Counted from the stretch's first letter, positions 13,301 to 23,948 are shown. The stretch: DNA of 64,000 bases from Chimonanthus salicifolius (GCA_013350335.1 CM023533.1:30734869-30798868), one strand, 5' to 3'. Made by a program: numbers and translations. Notes: generated by a model not told the origin, from the sequence alone.

Positions 13301-16300
13301 GAATCGCAAATCATGCAATTTGAACTCTGGAACCGTAGAATCGTGCGATACCTATTTTCCGTTGGCAACTTTTGTCGTTTTTCCTCTTCTTTCTTCTTTT
13401 CCTTTCGTTTCTGCTTTGTTTCCTCGTCTTCCTCTTCCGCCGCATGCCCTAGACTTTCCTCTGCTCTATCGCATGCCCTAAACACGAGTCTTTCAATCGC
13501 CGCATGCCCTAAACATGAGTCTTTCAATCGCCGCATGCCCTAAACTTAGTCTTTTAATCCCCGCATGCCTAAACTTGAGCCTTTTAATTTTATGCTTCCA
13601 CCGCTCGTTAATTTTGTTCGTGTGAGGACTGTTTGCAGGTGCACGACACGTGAACATGGAACTTTCGAGTTTCTCTTTTCCGAGCTGAGACTTTGTTTTT
13701 ATATTTTTAATTTTTAATTTATTATTTTTTACTTAAAAAACATTTCTTTTATTTTTTAATCTTTTATATCTATTTTAAAAAAGATAAAAATCTCTATTTT
13801 AAAAAAAAAATCAAAAATGCTAATAAAATTTATAAGAACTTAATATTTATATTTTAATCTTATATTAATATATTTCTCTCTTATTTTTTTTTTTTGAAAT
13901 TTTAGAATTTGAATAATAAAAATTGATGAATTATGATGATTTGGAGTGTGAAAACTTGTCTTCTAATGTATTTTTATTCTATTTTGCATTGGTGCATTTT
14001 GTCACATACTCATGTGTTTGCATATTTGTTTATATATTCTGAAGAATTGAAAGTTTATCTTATTATTCTATTTAATGTTATATTTATTTATAATTTATAC
14101 AATTTTAGAAAAAAATATTATGAATCTTACGATTCTACGATTTCCGATTCTCGATTCATACCCCTAGACCGATTTACGATACGATTCGAGTTTGACAACA
14201 TTGCACAAAACAATGGACAATAATTTCAACATGAAAATCATTCTCCACTTCCACATAAAATAGCACAATATACAAAAATAAAATATGTAGGAAGTTCATA
14301 GTGATGACCTTGTCTTTCTGTGCTGTTGCAAGTGAAGTGAAACTCTATTTATTTGACCCATTGCACCCTAAATGGTCAAGGTTATAATTTTCCTGAAAGG
14401 TTTCAGGTTATCACACTTCCTCTATGGACCCAACCTAATCAATTATTTAGGTCATTTCACTGAATTTTGTGTAGCTGTTAATCCAATATTTTCTATATCT
14501 ATATGTTTAGCTTCTTGTGGATAAGTTTTCTTTATTGGTGTCTCTAAGTAGATATTTCTATTTAATATAATTAAAGCCGTTTATCTTCTCACTCTTTTTT
14601 GTAAGAAATCTTTATTACTATCAGATATATTTTTGACAAAATTTGCCTGTGATGTCTTACTGCAGAGTGGAAGCTCTTTGGTGCTATCTATAGCTGGCCC
14701 AACACCTCTTGGCACTCAAGCTGCTGGTGTTATGCAAAGCTCTATAGCTGTAACACAGCAAGCAGTTCCTGTTTTCCGGCAACCAGCTGGACTGCACATG
14801 TCTCACTACCCTCCCAACTATATTCCATATAGCCAGTATTTTCCACCATTCTATGCTCCTCCTGCTATTCATCATTTTTTAAGCAATACTGCTTTCCCTC
14901 AGCAACCCCAACCTAGTGGTGTTTATCAACCTTCAGCAGCTGCTTCCGCTGTCAAATTCTCCCTTTCTCATTACAAACCTGGAACTAATACTGGCAACTC
15001 AAGCCACATTGGAATACCGACTGGGTATGGACCATACACCTCTGCTCCAGCTGCCTATAGTCCTAGCCCTGCTGCGACAACAGGAAATTCGAATGGAAGT
15101 GAGGAGCTTTCTGGATCTCAATACAAGGAAAACGATGTCTACATTACTGGCCAGCAGGTATGCTTGTAGTTTTCATTGGAATTATCTCTAGATTTAGTAA
15201 TAAATAAATTAATTTTGTTTTAAAAAATGCAGAAATGGATTTTCTCTGAATTTTGGAAGTTCACATTATTCTAGTAATATCCTTCTCAATATATCCTTTA
15301 CCTTTTCTTGCATACAAAAGAAACACGTTTCTAGTGTCCACCAAAAGAATGTTGGGATCATTCATTTAACTATAGTTTTTTTTAGTCTGAAATAGAGAAC
15401 CCAAGCAAAAAAGGGGGCTAAATATAGAAATAGAGATTTTAGGATTAGATTTGGTAACTTAGAATGATTTTATCATGCCCTTGTCATGTCAATAACTAAA
15501 AAAATAGGTAAAATTTGTGCTAATCATGATAATGTCATTATCATACAAGACACATATGCTGTCCTCTACCACCAAGTTTGTAACAAGTAGGATCCATGTT
15601 TTGGTGGATTTAAAATTTCAAACTATTGATGTGAATTGACCCATTGGTGAGCTATTCCTATGAAGTGTTCAGGATATATTTTCAAGTAGTAGCTTGGACA
15701 ATGACACCCAAGGATGGAGAAACAGTTCAAATCGTACTTAAAGAGACTAATTATTATTTTTTTCAAAACAAGCAATAGTAACCACAGATTTATTTTTTCC
15801 TAGATCAGTTTGAAATTCTAGGGTTTAACTAATTGTTTGTTGTTCAAGAGGTTCAAGAGGTGAGAAATGCTATTCTAACAGAGATTTATCACCCTTACGG
15901 TAGCAGGAATGTTCTTCATATTGATTTCAGTGTGTTGGATCAGACTGCATGTTTTTTGAGGCTGCATTTTGGTAGTTAGGTAATTCACAAGTTAGCATTG
16001 TACTAGTGGATCTTACTGGCTGAGTACATGCCATGTCAACCATAAAGGTTCCTGCACCGCAAAATGATGGAAGATACCTGTTAGAATAGGTTTTTCCTCA
16101 TGAGATTGCAGTGGAGGAGCAAGAGAAAATTGGAGGCAACTATCACTAAGCTTTATCAAAAGAAGCCACAAACCAGTTTGTTTCTAAGGGCGTATCCTAC
16201 CAATGGTGATTGTGATGAGTTTATTGGAAAGGTTTATGTTTGAATATTTCACCTACCAAAAAATTATCTTGATTGGATCAATCAAACCATATTTTGAACC

Positions 16301-19300
16301 CACCCTCACTCAAAAGAGAAAAAAACACCAATTTAAGCTATTATTTTGATACCTTAACTTTTGTCCCTTTTAAAACCATTGCTTCATTGATGTAATAAAG
16401 GTGACTTTTAGTTGCCGCTTTTTTTCTAAATTTTTCTTTTCAAATGATAAGCTAAACGTTATTCATTTTTTTTTTAAAAAAAAAAAAAAGGAGAGGGAAA
16501 ACTCCTAGTACAAGACTCAAACAAGAGCAGTTTGCTCTAAAAACAAAATAACGCCTTAAAGAACTAACAAAGGAATGCATTCTAGCTATTTCAGGCAAAG
16601 ATTTGCAAGCATCTCTTTATTTGGAAAATGAGTTTCTCCTCTTCTTTCCCAGCCATACGAATGCACCATTGATTATTACGATGCAAACAACTTCTGATTA
16701 CAAAATTATGGATTTTTTTCCTCCGCAGCATTAACCAGGGATTGGATTGCGCTGATTAAGTTGTACTCTTCAAGGACTAGATTTATTCGAGTTATCTTTA
16801 ATAGACCAAATAAGGACGTTTTGGATTCCTCGTAGAAATTGCACATCGAACTCTCCCAAAAGGAGCTGCCGGTTTGGAAGGGAAAAAGAAGATTATTATG
16901 GGTCGAAAAGAAACTTGAGCAATTGTTTAGGAAATTCTTATGGGGCGACAAGGAGGCCAAAATGAAGATCCATTTGGTAAAATGAGAGGAAGTGATCAAA
17001 CCTAAATCAAAGGGTGGACTAGGCATCGTCCCTATCCGAGTGAGAAACCAAGCTCTCCTTTGTAAATGGAGCTGGCGGTTTGGGAGGGAAAAGGATGCCC
17101 TATGGACGAGGTTATTCTTGGCCAGAACAGATGTGGTTGGGCCTTAAGAGAGAACGTTGGAAAATTCTACTCGCCAGTAGTTAAAGCTTGGTGGAGGTTT
17201 AGTCAAGGAGACTCTGCAATTGGTAGGTTGTTCATGGGCAATATCAGATCATTAGTTGGGAAATGAGATACGGCTTTTTTTCTAGAAGGGTACCTGGTTG
17301 GGGGATAAGGCACTGAAGGACAGTTTTCCCATATTGTACAGAATTACAAGATTGCTTTTAAATGGAAGGCAATCATTTGTAATGGAACGTGGACTTCAGG
17401 CGACAATTAAGATCCTTCGAGTTAGGAAGTAGAGATGACTTGTTCGCCCAATTAGGAGAATTTTTGTTGTCTCTCGGGAGACAGATGAACTAGCGTGGAC
17501 TGGCAATTCATCTGGAACATATTCAGTCAAGTCCATGGTAGACTTAGGGTCCAGTCTTTTATGTGGTGTGCTCTTAGGGGAAAGGTTTAAACAAGGATGG
17601 ATCTCAAAAGGCGAGGCCTGTTGAGATTGGAGGAGGCTTTTAGCTGCCCCCTGTTGCGGTTGATTACCCGGAGGAGGATGTTGACCACCTCTTCATTAGT
17701 TGCCCTTTTCGCGAGGCATCTATGGCTTAATTTTCTGAACCTCTTTGAGACATTTGAGTCTTTGATAAAACATGTGTAGGGGTAGTCGGATCATGGTTGA
17801 TGTCGAGGCTCGGTCCTAGATGGAAGTAGGCTTGGTACACAGTTTCCGCCACAATTTTCTAGACCATTTGGATGGAAAGGAATTTAAGGATATTTGAAGG
17901 AAGAACCTTTGAGGCTAGCGATCTCTTCCAACGGGCTAAATGGAGGTTGAGCATGTGGTTATTATCAGGAAAGGAATTTAGGGGGCTCAAACCAATCGAT
18001 TTTCTGGAGTCTTGGGAGGGTTGATTAAGTGGCAGGGTTAGAAACATTAAACATGTAGTCTCATGGTGCCCATCTCAACATGAGAACATGAAATTTAATG
18101 TTGCGGAGTGTCATGGGGAAAACCAGCTCCAGTAGGGATAGGAGGTGTGCTTAGGGACCATTGTGGTGTTTGATCGGTGGTTTCCACGGAGCTTGTAGGG
18201 GTTAGGGACTCAAACGAGGTGGAATTCCTTAGCATCAGGAGAGCTCTGGCTATTTGGAAAGTCTACGGACATGGTTCACTAGTAATTGAAGGGGACTTGG
18301 CAAACGCCATTAAGTGGGCCAAGTGATGCGGAGCACCACACGAGTTTCCACATTTAGCAAGTTTCTATATTTAGATTTAGGATTTTCAACTTTTTATGAT
18401 TGTATTTTTTCTTTCATTTATTTGTTTAGTCCAATAGTTGGTTTTGTTTGAAAAAATTTAGTGATTTTACATGTAATTAGGGCTTTCTAATCATTGGGGT
18501 AACTTGGTATTTGTTTATTTGAGGGTATTTTGATCTTTTTCATGTTTTTAAGTCATTATATTTGTGATGTAACCCCTCTATACGGGATTGACACTTAATG
18601 ATGAATGAAATTGAAGTTTTCTTCCATTCCTTGTGTGACGAAAATAATTTGGGAGTGATTCCTTTGGCTTAAGGCCCTTTTGGCGTGAGGCCACCATCTT
18701 TCCATCTTCGGGTATTCTTCTTCTACTTCTATCTCCTTATCTCTCTTCCTCTCTCTTTTCCTTTTCTTCTCCTTGAATTGCGATCCCAGATTACTCCCAA
18801 ACCTGTCCTAAATCTGTCCCAGAAACAGCTCCAAACCTGTCTCAAATCTGTCCCAGAACATCTCCAAAACCTGTCCTAAATCTGTCCCAGAAACAACCCC
18901 AAAACATGTCCCAAATCTGTCCCAAAATCTGTCCCAGTTCAGCCCCAGATTTGTCCCAAAACAGCCCCAAGACTAGTCCCAGTTGTCCAAGATCTGTCCT
19001 ACACCCATCTGATCTACTACTACATTTAGATATATATCCTAGACCTGTACAACCCTCTTCTTAACCCTTTTACTGTTGTTTAACACCTTTTCTTGTTGCC
19101 GTTATTAATTGATTAATTAATTTAAGCCATATTAGATTTTAGGATACATTATTTTTATTTAAATTTAGGCATTTAAGGTCACCTTATTAGTTGTCCTGCA
19201 TCACTAAGGGCCTTAAACGTCCGCTTGGAGAATGATCACGACATTGCAAGGGAAGGCCTAGCTTTGGGACTGAATGTCTCCTTTGCTCTTGTCAGCCACA

Positions 19301-20730
19301 TAGCAAATGGCATGGCAGATTTCCTTGCCGAAAATGGGATCACCAATTCGCTTTCGGTGGTTTTTGTGTATATGAGGATTGGGGACACTAGGGGTTTATC
19401 ACTTGTTCGTTTTGTATGCTTTTTGGTTATTGTCGTTCTTTTTCGTTTTTTTATCTTTGGTCTAACCCTTTTAGACCCTTTTTTCCTTTGCTCTCAGCTG
19501 TTTGTACTCTCTTTTTCAATAAATTTTTACATTACCTCTCAAAAAAAAAAAAAAAACTCCCAAAATCTCCACATTTTCTACTGCAATGCCCAGCAGATCA
19601 TTGTCTTGCATCCACACAGTACCCATCATGAAAGCTTACCTATTATTTATGGAGGTAATCTTGGTATAATCTTGCTCCTCCATCTTGAGTGCAATCTTCT
19701 TTAGCATGGAGTTCTGTAGAAATTTTACTGATAGTAGGCAACCCCCAATGTGCAGAAATGATGCCAGGTACAGAAATGGTGGCCACATATTTAAACATGG
19801 AACTTTCCAACAAAGTCAGCACCATCATCATTGGTGGGCTCTGCCGTCAGGTGTGCAGGGAGGGCACACCATAAGAGCTGTGCAGGGAATATTTTCATTT
19901 TTGAGGGATAGAAACAGAATAAATTAATTAGTGGGAATGGGCTGAAATGCCGCTTAACTATTAATTAATGGGAGTGGGCGAAATGCCCCTAAACTAGGTA
20001 GTAGGAATTTTGCATCAGAGAGCATTTTGGAATCTGGAACAAAATGATTGGAGGATTTGAAAGTTGTGGTCCATCTAGAAGAGTTTTCTCTGTGGTCCAT
20101 CTTCTCAACGGTTTGGATTACCAAACTTTGGATTCAAGTTGAGTACAGTTGTTAACTACTCCCAGAATACTATTTTGTGGTGTCTGAACCACTTGTGCTG
20201 TTTTGGCTGTTTAAATTTAAATGCTAATATGCTATACATAAGATTCCAAGATTGTTGTTCTGGTCATATCTGGTAGATCAATCCTATTTCCTTTATTTAT
20301 TTATTTTTTGAGTGGTCCTATTTCCTCTAGGTTATTTAGAGGCTTCTACTATCTGCTAAAGACTCTGCCTTCACCATGTCTGTCTTCTAGGAAGTAGATA
20401 TCTTCAGATGATAATTGTTACTTCAAATCTTTGCAGAGTGAAAGTCCAACTGTTTGGATTCCTGCACTGGGTCGAGATATTTCAGCTTTGCAAGCCAGTT
20501 CATTCTACAGCCTCCCGCCTCAGGGTCAGCATGTGACTTTTCCCACACAGGCAGGCCATGGTGCATTCACTGGTATCTACCACCCTACACAAACTATAGC
20601 AGCAGCAACTGTCCATCCTTTGTTACAGCAGTCTCAGACCATGCCTGGACCTGTTGAAATCATGGGCCCACCCACTGGGATTTTTCAGCAACCACAACGC
20701 CCGCAGGTCAACTGGGCCAATAATTACTAA
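3684..20730 (+). CDS. GIP1-like: GBF-interacting protein 1-like protein, C-terminal part (six exons; 5' end outside window)
   Basis: Joined coding exons are 3684-4360, 8773-9160, 10075-10381, 10889-11053, 14666-15157 and 20437-20730, about 773 residues in one consistent frame with GT-AG junctions throughout. The family (plant GIP1, DUF1296/GIP1_N) is a low-complexity Ser/Pro/Gln-rich nuclear protein first described as binding bZIP G-box factors. The N-terminal GIP1_N domain is not here, so the first exons must lie left of the window. Family landmarks seen are KEWKPKPTNP, a coiled-coil-like stretch AEEATAKLQKKLEELHFSDG, VQQPFDPSASYYTQLYR, the aromatic-rich HYPPNYIPYSQYFPPFYAP and the conserved end QQPQRPQVNWANNY followed by TAA. 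No frame break is seen, and large introns hold the transposons listed separately. Identity rests on recalled family sequence; exact orthology among GIP1 paralogues is unknown. Confidence 0.88.
4545..6163. mobile_element. Mutator-like element (non-autonomous MULE, possible Pack-MULE) in a GIP1-like intron
   Basis: The 1619-bp element has long terminal inverted repeats (about 4545-4870 against 5720-6163). It starts GGGAACTGATCTTACATGGG and ends ...ATCAGTTCCC. It is flanked by a perfect 9-bp direct repeat TTTAGAAAA at 4536-4544 and 6164-6172, the duplication length expected of Mutator-like elements. No transposase is seen. The unique middle contains a coding-like stretch at about 5068-5298. The Ser/Pro/Leu-rich open frames in the two ends are inverted-repeat artefacts. 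Confidence 0.82.
5068..5298 (+). pseudogene. Coding-like segment inside the MULE, possible captured gene fragment
   Basis: One reading frame gives KDARPVVETVKVCGGK, an in-frame TGA, then NRVKEDHIADYIKPIFTKNQ and further ordinary-looking protein to TAA at 5296-5298. Its composition differs from the low-complexity frames around it. I do not recognise the family. It may be host sequence picked up by the MULE or chance. Starting methionine and splice sites are not evident. Confidence 0.3.
6589..8005. mobile_element. Tourist/PIF-like element with nested SINE
   Basis: The left end GTGTGTGTTTGGCAA matches the reverse complement of the right end, GGGTGCGTTTGGCAA, at 13 of 15 positions. Flanking TAA (6586-6588) and TGA (8006-8008) could be a decayed 3-bp target duplication. 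The interior is non-coding, with AATCT and TAGGATTT-like words near both ends. A SINE sits inside at 7430-7637. Assignment to Tourist/PIF rests on the end sequence only. Confidence 0.5.
7430..7637 (+). mobile_element. tRNA-derived SINE (family A) with 7-bp target duplication
   Basis: The body has a box-A-like GGCTTGACGGTCAAGATGC and a box-B-like GAGTTTGATTC, and ends in an A-run at 7628-7637. The direct repeat TTATGTC occurs at 7423-7429 and again at 7638-7644. Related copies lie at 30948-31164, 34880-35100, 42185-42365 and, on the minus strand, 62715-62885. Confidence 0.75.
8773..9160 (+). CDS. GIP1-like: GIP1-like gene, second exon in window
   Basis: The exon enters in the phase left by the 4360 donor and ends TCTTCAAG|gtatga at 9161. 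It encodes VGPSKEWKPKPTNPNAVQ and later a charged helical stretch with KLQKKLEELHFSDG, both typical of GIP1 proteins. Two CAG acceptors sit back to back at 8767-8769 and 8770-8772. Using the first would add one alanine codon and keep the frame. Confidence 0.87.
9185..9469. repeat. Long intronic hairpin: two ~130-bp inverted arms, ~26-nt loop
   Basis: Arm 9185-9314 (TTGATTTTTCTTCTTGGCTG...) is almost the exact reverse complement of 9341-9469 (...CAGCCAACAAGAAAAATCAA), with only a few mismatches. It begins 25 bases after the exon donor at 9160/9161. The RNA would fold into a near-perfect double strand. It could be a young foldback element or an inverted duplication. No clear target duplication is visible. 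Confidence 0.85.
10075..10381 (+). CDS. GIP1-like: GIP1-like gene, third exon in window
   Basis: The acceptor is aagtgcag at 10067-10074 and the donor TTTGTT|gtaagt at 10382. The first base completes an AGC codon begun at 9159, and the exon ends in phase 0. It encodes TENASTAQEGDYPDHPQSPA and a Pro-rich stretch ending SEPQARDGSRVPSFV, typical of the family's disordered middle region. Confidence 0.87.
10889..11053 (+). CDS. GIP1-like: GIP1-like gene, fourth exon in window
   Basis: A 55-codon phase-0 exon encoding VQQPFDPSASYYTQLYR and ending STPSSQE before the donor gtttgt. The acceptor could be tttag at 10884-10888, which keeps V-Q in the protein, or the in-frame gtgcag ending at 10894, which would drop two residues. 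The first is preferred because related proteins keep VQQPFDP (from memory). Confidence 0.85.
11470..11901 (+). mobile_element. 5'-truncated LINE with 10-bp target duplication
   Basis: A 432-bp insertion in a GIP1-like intron. It encodes VIEVELLALWRGILELEKLG, then VEGDSQVVVGWALGS, then (after one stop) APQTANLAVDDLARQGLSLV...NSFL-stop: the RNase H C-terminus of a plant L1-type LINE and its natural stop. It ends in an A-run. The direct repeat AAGGAAGATT flanks it at 11460-11469 and 11902-11911. The single in-frame stop and sharp boundaries suggest a fairly recent insertion. Confidence 0.85.
12829..13138. repeat. Tandem duplication, unit ~146-164 bp
   Basis: Units 12829-12974 and 12975-13138 share GATAGGATT(C/G)GGTCTTGGGT, then GGTCAGGACATGG, then CTTTGAAATATGAAAGTCAT and GACCCCTCCTAGGAATT. 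The second unit carries an extra ~18 bp. The surrounding 12600-12830 repeats GGGTCATG/GGTTGGG words. Confidence 0.65.
13179..14203. mobile_element. Non-autonomous hAT-like element in a GIP1-like intron
   Basis: The left end CAGTATTGCCAAAATCG pairs with the right end, whose reverse complement is CAATGTTGTCAAACTCG. Eight-base flanks CAAAAAAC (13171-13178) and CACAAAAC (14204-14211) differ at one position, fitting a decayed hAT 8-bp duplication. The inner ends are rich in CGATTC/GAATCG words, and a CCGCATGCCCTAAAC motif repeats at 13436-13570. No transposase is recognisable. Confidence 0.6.
14666..15157 (+). CDS. GIP1-like: GIP1-like gene, fifth exon in window
   Basis: A 164-codon phase-0 exon (acceptor tactgcag at 14658-14665, donor CAGCAG|gtatgc). 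It encodes the best conserved C-terminal part of the family: SIAVTQQAVPVFRQPAGLHM, then HYPPNYIPYSQYFPPFYAP, then YKENDVYITGQQ. It is rich in Tyr, Pro, Gln and Ser and has no predicted globular domain. Confidence 0.9.
16440..16700 (-). mobile_element. Possible reverse-oriented LINE 3' tail
   Basis: A T/A homopolymer stretch at 16468-16489 is followed by sequence arranged like the minus-strand LINE ends at 2042 and 36537 (short A/T tail, then AAC-rich 3' region). No protein motif can be read, so this is weak. Confidence 0.25.
16840..19556 (+). mobile_element. Degenerate L1-type LINE (RT C-terminus, zinc-binding RVT and RNase H regions), split by a solo LTR
   Basis: Read in shifting frames, about 16910-17110 gives LEQLFRKFLWGDKEAKMKIH and GGLGIVPIRVRNQALLCKWS, the reverse-transcriptase C-terminal region of plant LINEs. 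About 17600-17760 resembles the zinc-binding RVT segment ending CPF..(WLNFLNLF). About 17870-18320 and 19204-19370 carry an RNase H-like domain with HIANGMADFLAENG. An A-run ends it at 19541-19556. Many stops and frameshifts show it is dead. The left boundary is approximate and no target duplication was established. Confidence 0.72.
18324..19203. mobile_element. Solo LTR nested in the LINE
   Basis: An 880-bp insertion with TGATGC...GCATCA ends, flanked by CCAAG (18319-18323) and CTAAG (19204-19208), a 5-bp duplication with one mismatch. Removing it rejoins the LINE frame as AIKWAKGLKRPLGE. No internal retrotransposon genes are present, so this is a solo LTR. It includes a tandem array at about 18790-18990 of units containing CAAACCTGTC and AAATCTGTCCCAG. 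Confidence 0.75.
20437..20730 (+). CDS. GIP1-like: GIP1-like gene, terminal coding exon
   Basis: The acceptor is tctttgcag ending at 20436, and the stop TAA lies at 20728-20730. The 97-residue C-terminus contains SESPTVWIPALGRDISALQ, a Gln/Pro/His-rich middle and the family signature QQPQRPQVNWANNY at the very end. The preceding intron is 5.3 kb and is filled by a LINE with a solo LTR inside it. Confidence 0.92.
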   Translation, partial: SESPTVWIPALGRDISALQASSFYSLPPQGQHVTFPTQAGHGAFTGIYHPTQTIAAATVHPLLQQSQTMPGPVEIMGPPTGIFQQPQRPQVNWANNY

Positions 20731-21150
20731 AGAACTTATCTCGGCACCCACTAGACAAGAAACATCCTTCCATCTCAAGATTTTAAACAATACAATGGAT
20801 CAACTGAAGAGCTTACAACATTGCCCTTGATTTGAGTGTAAATATATATGAAGGGTGGCCAGGGGGGAAAGCATGAGGTTCAGAGTCTGATTTTCTTGGG
20901 TGGTGAAGGGCAAAATCCAATCCACCTGTGACTGATGTTGACCATTTTTAAATTGGGGGTATGTGCAGGTCCTCTGTTGCTCGTTTTTGTTTTTCTTCCT
21001 TTTCCTGTTAGCCTTTTGAATTATAGTGGGTGGCGACAAGCTTGGTGTTCCTCTCTTGTTTTTCCCCTTCGCTTGAGGTCAGAGGACTTTTTAAGGTAAG
21101 ATAAAAGTGGGTTTTCATTCATTTCCACCATCTTACCTGTAAATTAAATT
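20731..21150 (+). other. GIP1-like: Probable 3' UTR of the GIP1-like gene
   Basis: Non-coding sequence directly after the stop codon, less AT-rich than the spacer beyond it. T-rich and AT-rich stretches near 21100-21170 would suit a plant polyadenylation region, but no single signal can be fixed. The end coordinate is approximate. Confidence 0.4.
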
Positions 21151-23700
21151 TTGATAGTAAAAAATGTATTACACTGTTGTAATTGGTATAAGAGAATTGG
21201 AAAGCTAATTTGTTTCTTTGGCTCATAACTGGGACGTACAGTCTCTGAGATGGTAATGGATGCTTCTAAAGCTTCATCTCTCTTGCCCTTCCCTCCTCCC
21301 TTTCTCCCTCTTCCACCCACCAACACACCCACCCATCCTTGAAGTTTCTGTTGCTTAATATTGAAGGGCATTAAACGAAAGAACTAAGATAATGCACATT
21401 GCCTATGAGGGAGCATCAATGATTTTTTAACATCCATTCTTTCCATCACATCTGATATTTTTCTTTATACCTCTAAATAGATTAGATGAATGGAAATTGA
21501 TGATGATGATTCCGAGTGTTTTTTTATATTCAAGGGTGATGGAGATATATACACATGATGACAGCTTTCAAATTTCTTCATTTTCCATTTGATTGTAGAC
21601 TAAAAACCTACCAAGTGAAAATTCTAACGAAGGAGAGAGCCTTTTAATGTAATATATAACCAACAAAGAATCCCGTGTTCATGGGTTAGAAGCAATGGTA
21701 CTAGAAATAGCAGTAAAATAAACAGTAATAAAAATAATATAGTGAATCATGTCAATCAGTATTAATGTGATGTAACAAATTGCAATTTAACTTTACACAA
21801 AATTACACAAAAGAAAGAGAGTGAAAACATCTTTTTTTGCAATAAAAGTAGAAAATATAGAAGGAATATCAATAAACATATAAAATAAGTTTAAAATTAT
21901 AAAATTTAATTTAAATGTACAAAAATTTCAAATACTTGTAGATGTATGTACTTCTCCATCTTTTATTGGTCTATGTGAGTGCATCTAAATGTAAAAAAAA
22001 AAAAACTTCAAATGTCAGGAAGTAAAAGTAACAATCCATTTTTAGTAATGAAAGTAAAATTCATACTAAGTTAACATAATATAATTTAATCTTGATAGAA
22101 AGTTAAAATGATACATTAAATATAAATATTGGAATATAGTTAAGTATTTTAATGACTTTAAAAAAAATTAGGGATATGTTAATGGTGTGAATGGTATAGA
22201 ATTATAATATAGATATAAATTGTAAAAACCATTTTTACAGACAACTCGATGAAATAAATAACCTATTTAAAATAGAAAATAAAAAATACAGTACATTTTC
22301 TAAAAAATAAAATTTCTTGAAAATCTAAATAATACAAAAAACTATGACTTTAAAATTTAAAAGAATTTAGAGAGTTTTAATTAAACTTTAGGAACTATGA
22401 GATCACCCCTTTCATTCTTAGATGTTGAGGGATCGTATCACTCAAGTCGTCTTCTTTTTTCATACTTTTTCTATGGAAGTCCGGAGAAAGCAATAATCAA
22501 TAGAATTCTCTAATCTTCTATATTCAAATATGTGAAATTTTTATTCCTCTCTCCAAAGATCAAGAGATTGGATCTAATCATAAGAAGAATGTTTAGTGTA
22601 AAAAACTCATTTCTGACTATAGGACAATAAGATGTAGATTTCTTATCACCACATAGGTAAATTTTATATCATAAACTTAAAATAAAGTTTAGATGTTGAA
22701 TTTTAAAAATATTAACCATGTTTGCTTCCCTACCAATAGAGGTGGAGATTTTTACCTGAGCTACAGACTCAGCATTTGCTTTTTATAAAAATAAAATTTA
22801 TAAGCGAAGCCAACTCGACCAAAAAACTCTAAGTTGAGTTGGATAGAGGATTCTTATTCTCAAACTTGGTCCATCTTGAATTAAAATCATTCACTTCAAC
22901 TGGTAATCTCCTACTTTAAAAGGTGGGAGATGTCAGGTTCAACCCCCATAGTCTTACCTGGTGTGCCACTAAGGGCAGTGAGTATCACTTGTAGCAATTT
23001 TACGTTAGATTTTCTGCAATTTCTCATACGTAAATTCAATAAAAAAAATGTATAATTATCCAATGTAAAATATAAATAAATCATTAATATTGAGATGATA
23101 AGATGTACTCGATGAGGGGTTCATCTCAGTAATGCAAAGTTGCAAACTTTCTTGTCTTAGAGAAAAAAAAAAAAAGTGGGAGAGAGACTTATTTGAGAAG
23201 ACTACAAATGTAATTACAAAAAATTCTATTCATTTGATTAAATGTGAAGAGAAGTAAGAGACAAACTAATAATTAAATTTTATTTTACAAATTAAAAATA
23301 GAAAATAAAATATATTGAAATTTACAATAGTATCACGAGACTCTTACTCAATAACTGCCATCTACTTTAATATATAGAATATATGTTATTTATTAATCAA
23401 AGAAATAAATAAGCAATGCAAAAATCTGTTAACTCATGTCATGAGTATTTAATAAGTGGTCAGTGAATACCAACTATTCTAACAAAGGAAATATTGACTT
23501 TTAATTGAAAATATATTTTTAATTGAGTTTACCAATTTTATTATAATAATTTATAATTTAAAAATAATATCGTTAAAAGCATTCTGTTAATTAAAGAATA
23601 ATTACTTCGCCATCAAAAAACGTGGTGCCGACGGCCAAATTTCAAACCTACAGTGGTTAGTGCACATGCTACGTAACTTTTTTTTCAGTCAAGACTGGAC
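21150..23700. other. AT-rich intergenic spacer
   Basis: Between the GIP1-like and TMEM245-like genes, both on the plus strand. A SINE-like copy lies near 22885-23048. Otherwise there are A/T-rich tracts and homopolymers and no supportable gene. The minus-strand frame at 21144-21371 is low-complexity. Confidence 0.6.
22885..23048 (+). mobile_element. SINE (family B) copy
   Basis: It contains TTCAACTGGTAATCTCC (box-A-like), CAGGTTCAACCCCCATAG (box-B-like), TGGTGTGCC, then ATTTTCTGCAATTTCTCATA and an A-run. It resembles 40995-41160 on the plus strand and 44130-44302 on the minus strand. Confidence 0.55.
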
Positions 23701-23827
23701 TCCAGAGAGGATTCCCGATTGAGAATTTGAGAGAACGAGGAGAAGTCAGTCACTTCCAATATTACTCAGAAAAAATCTCAACCTTTTCCAATTGGATTTC
23801 ACACTTTCACTCACTTTCCCATCTTTG

Positions 23828-23884
23828 ATGCTGTCATCGTGCTTATGTGAAAGCTATTTTCCGAAAAAGTCTCGTCTATTTTAG
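23828..23884 (+). promoter_or_regulatory. Possible uORF in the TMEM245-like leader
   Basis: ATG at 23828 opens an 18-codon frame (MLSSCLCESYFPKKSRLF, stop TAG) in another frame from the main ORF and ends 64 bases before its ATG. A (TTC/CTT)n pyrimidine tract at 23911-23939 lies just upstream of the start codon. Relevance depends on where transcription starts, which cannot be seen. Confidence 0.35.
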
Positions 23885-23948
23885 TTCACAGGAGAAGAAC
23901 CCCAATCTCTACTTCTTCTTCTTCTTCTTCTTCTTCTTGTCTTTGATA

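Noticed and set aside
15840..16260. Possible extra GIP1-like exon (reads ILTEIYHPYGSRNVLHIDFS)
   Set aside because: Flanking exons already join in phase 0 across this region, and the peptide does not fit the family.
16490..19565. AAAACTCC near both ends of the LINE region as a target duplication
   Set aside because: The match depends on A-runs and the left copy lies hundreds of bases before any readable LINE sequence.
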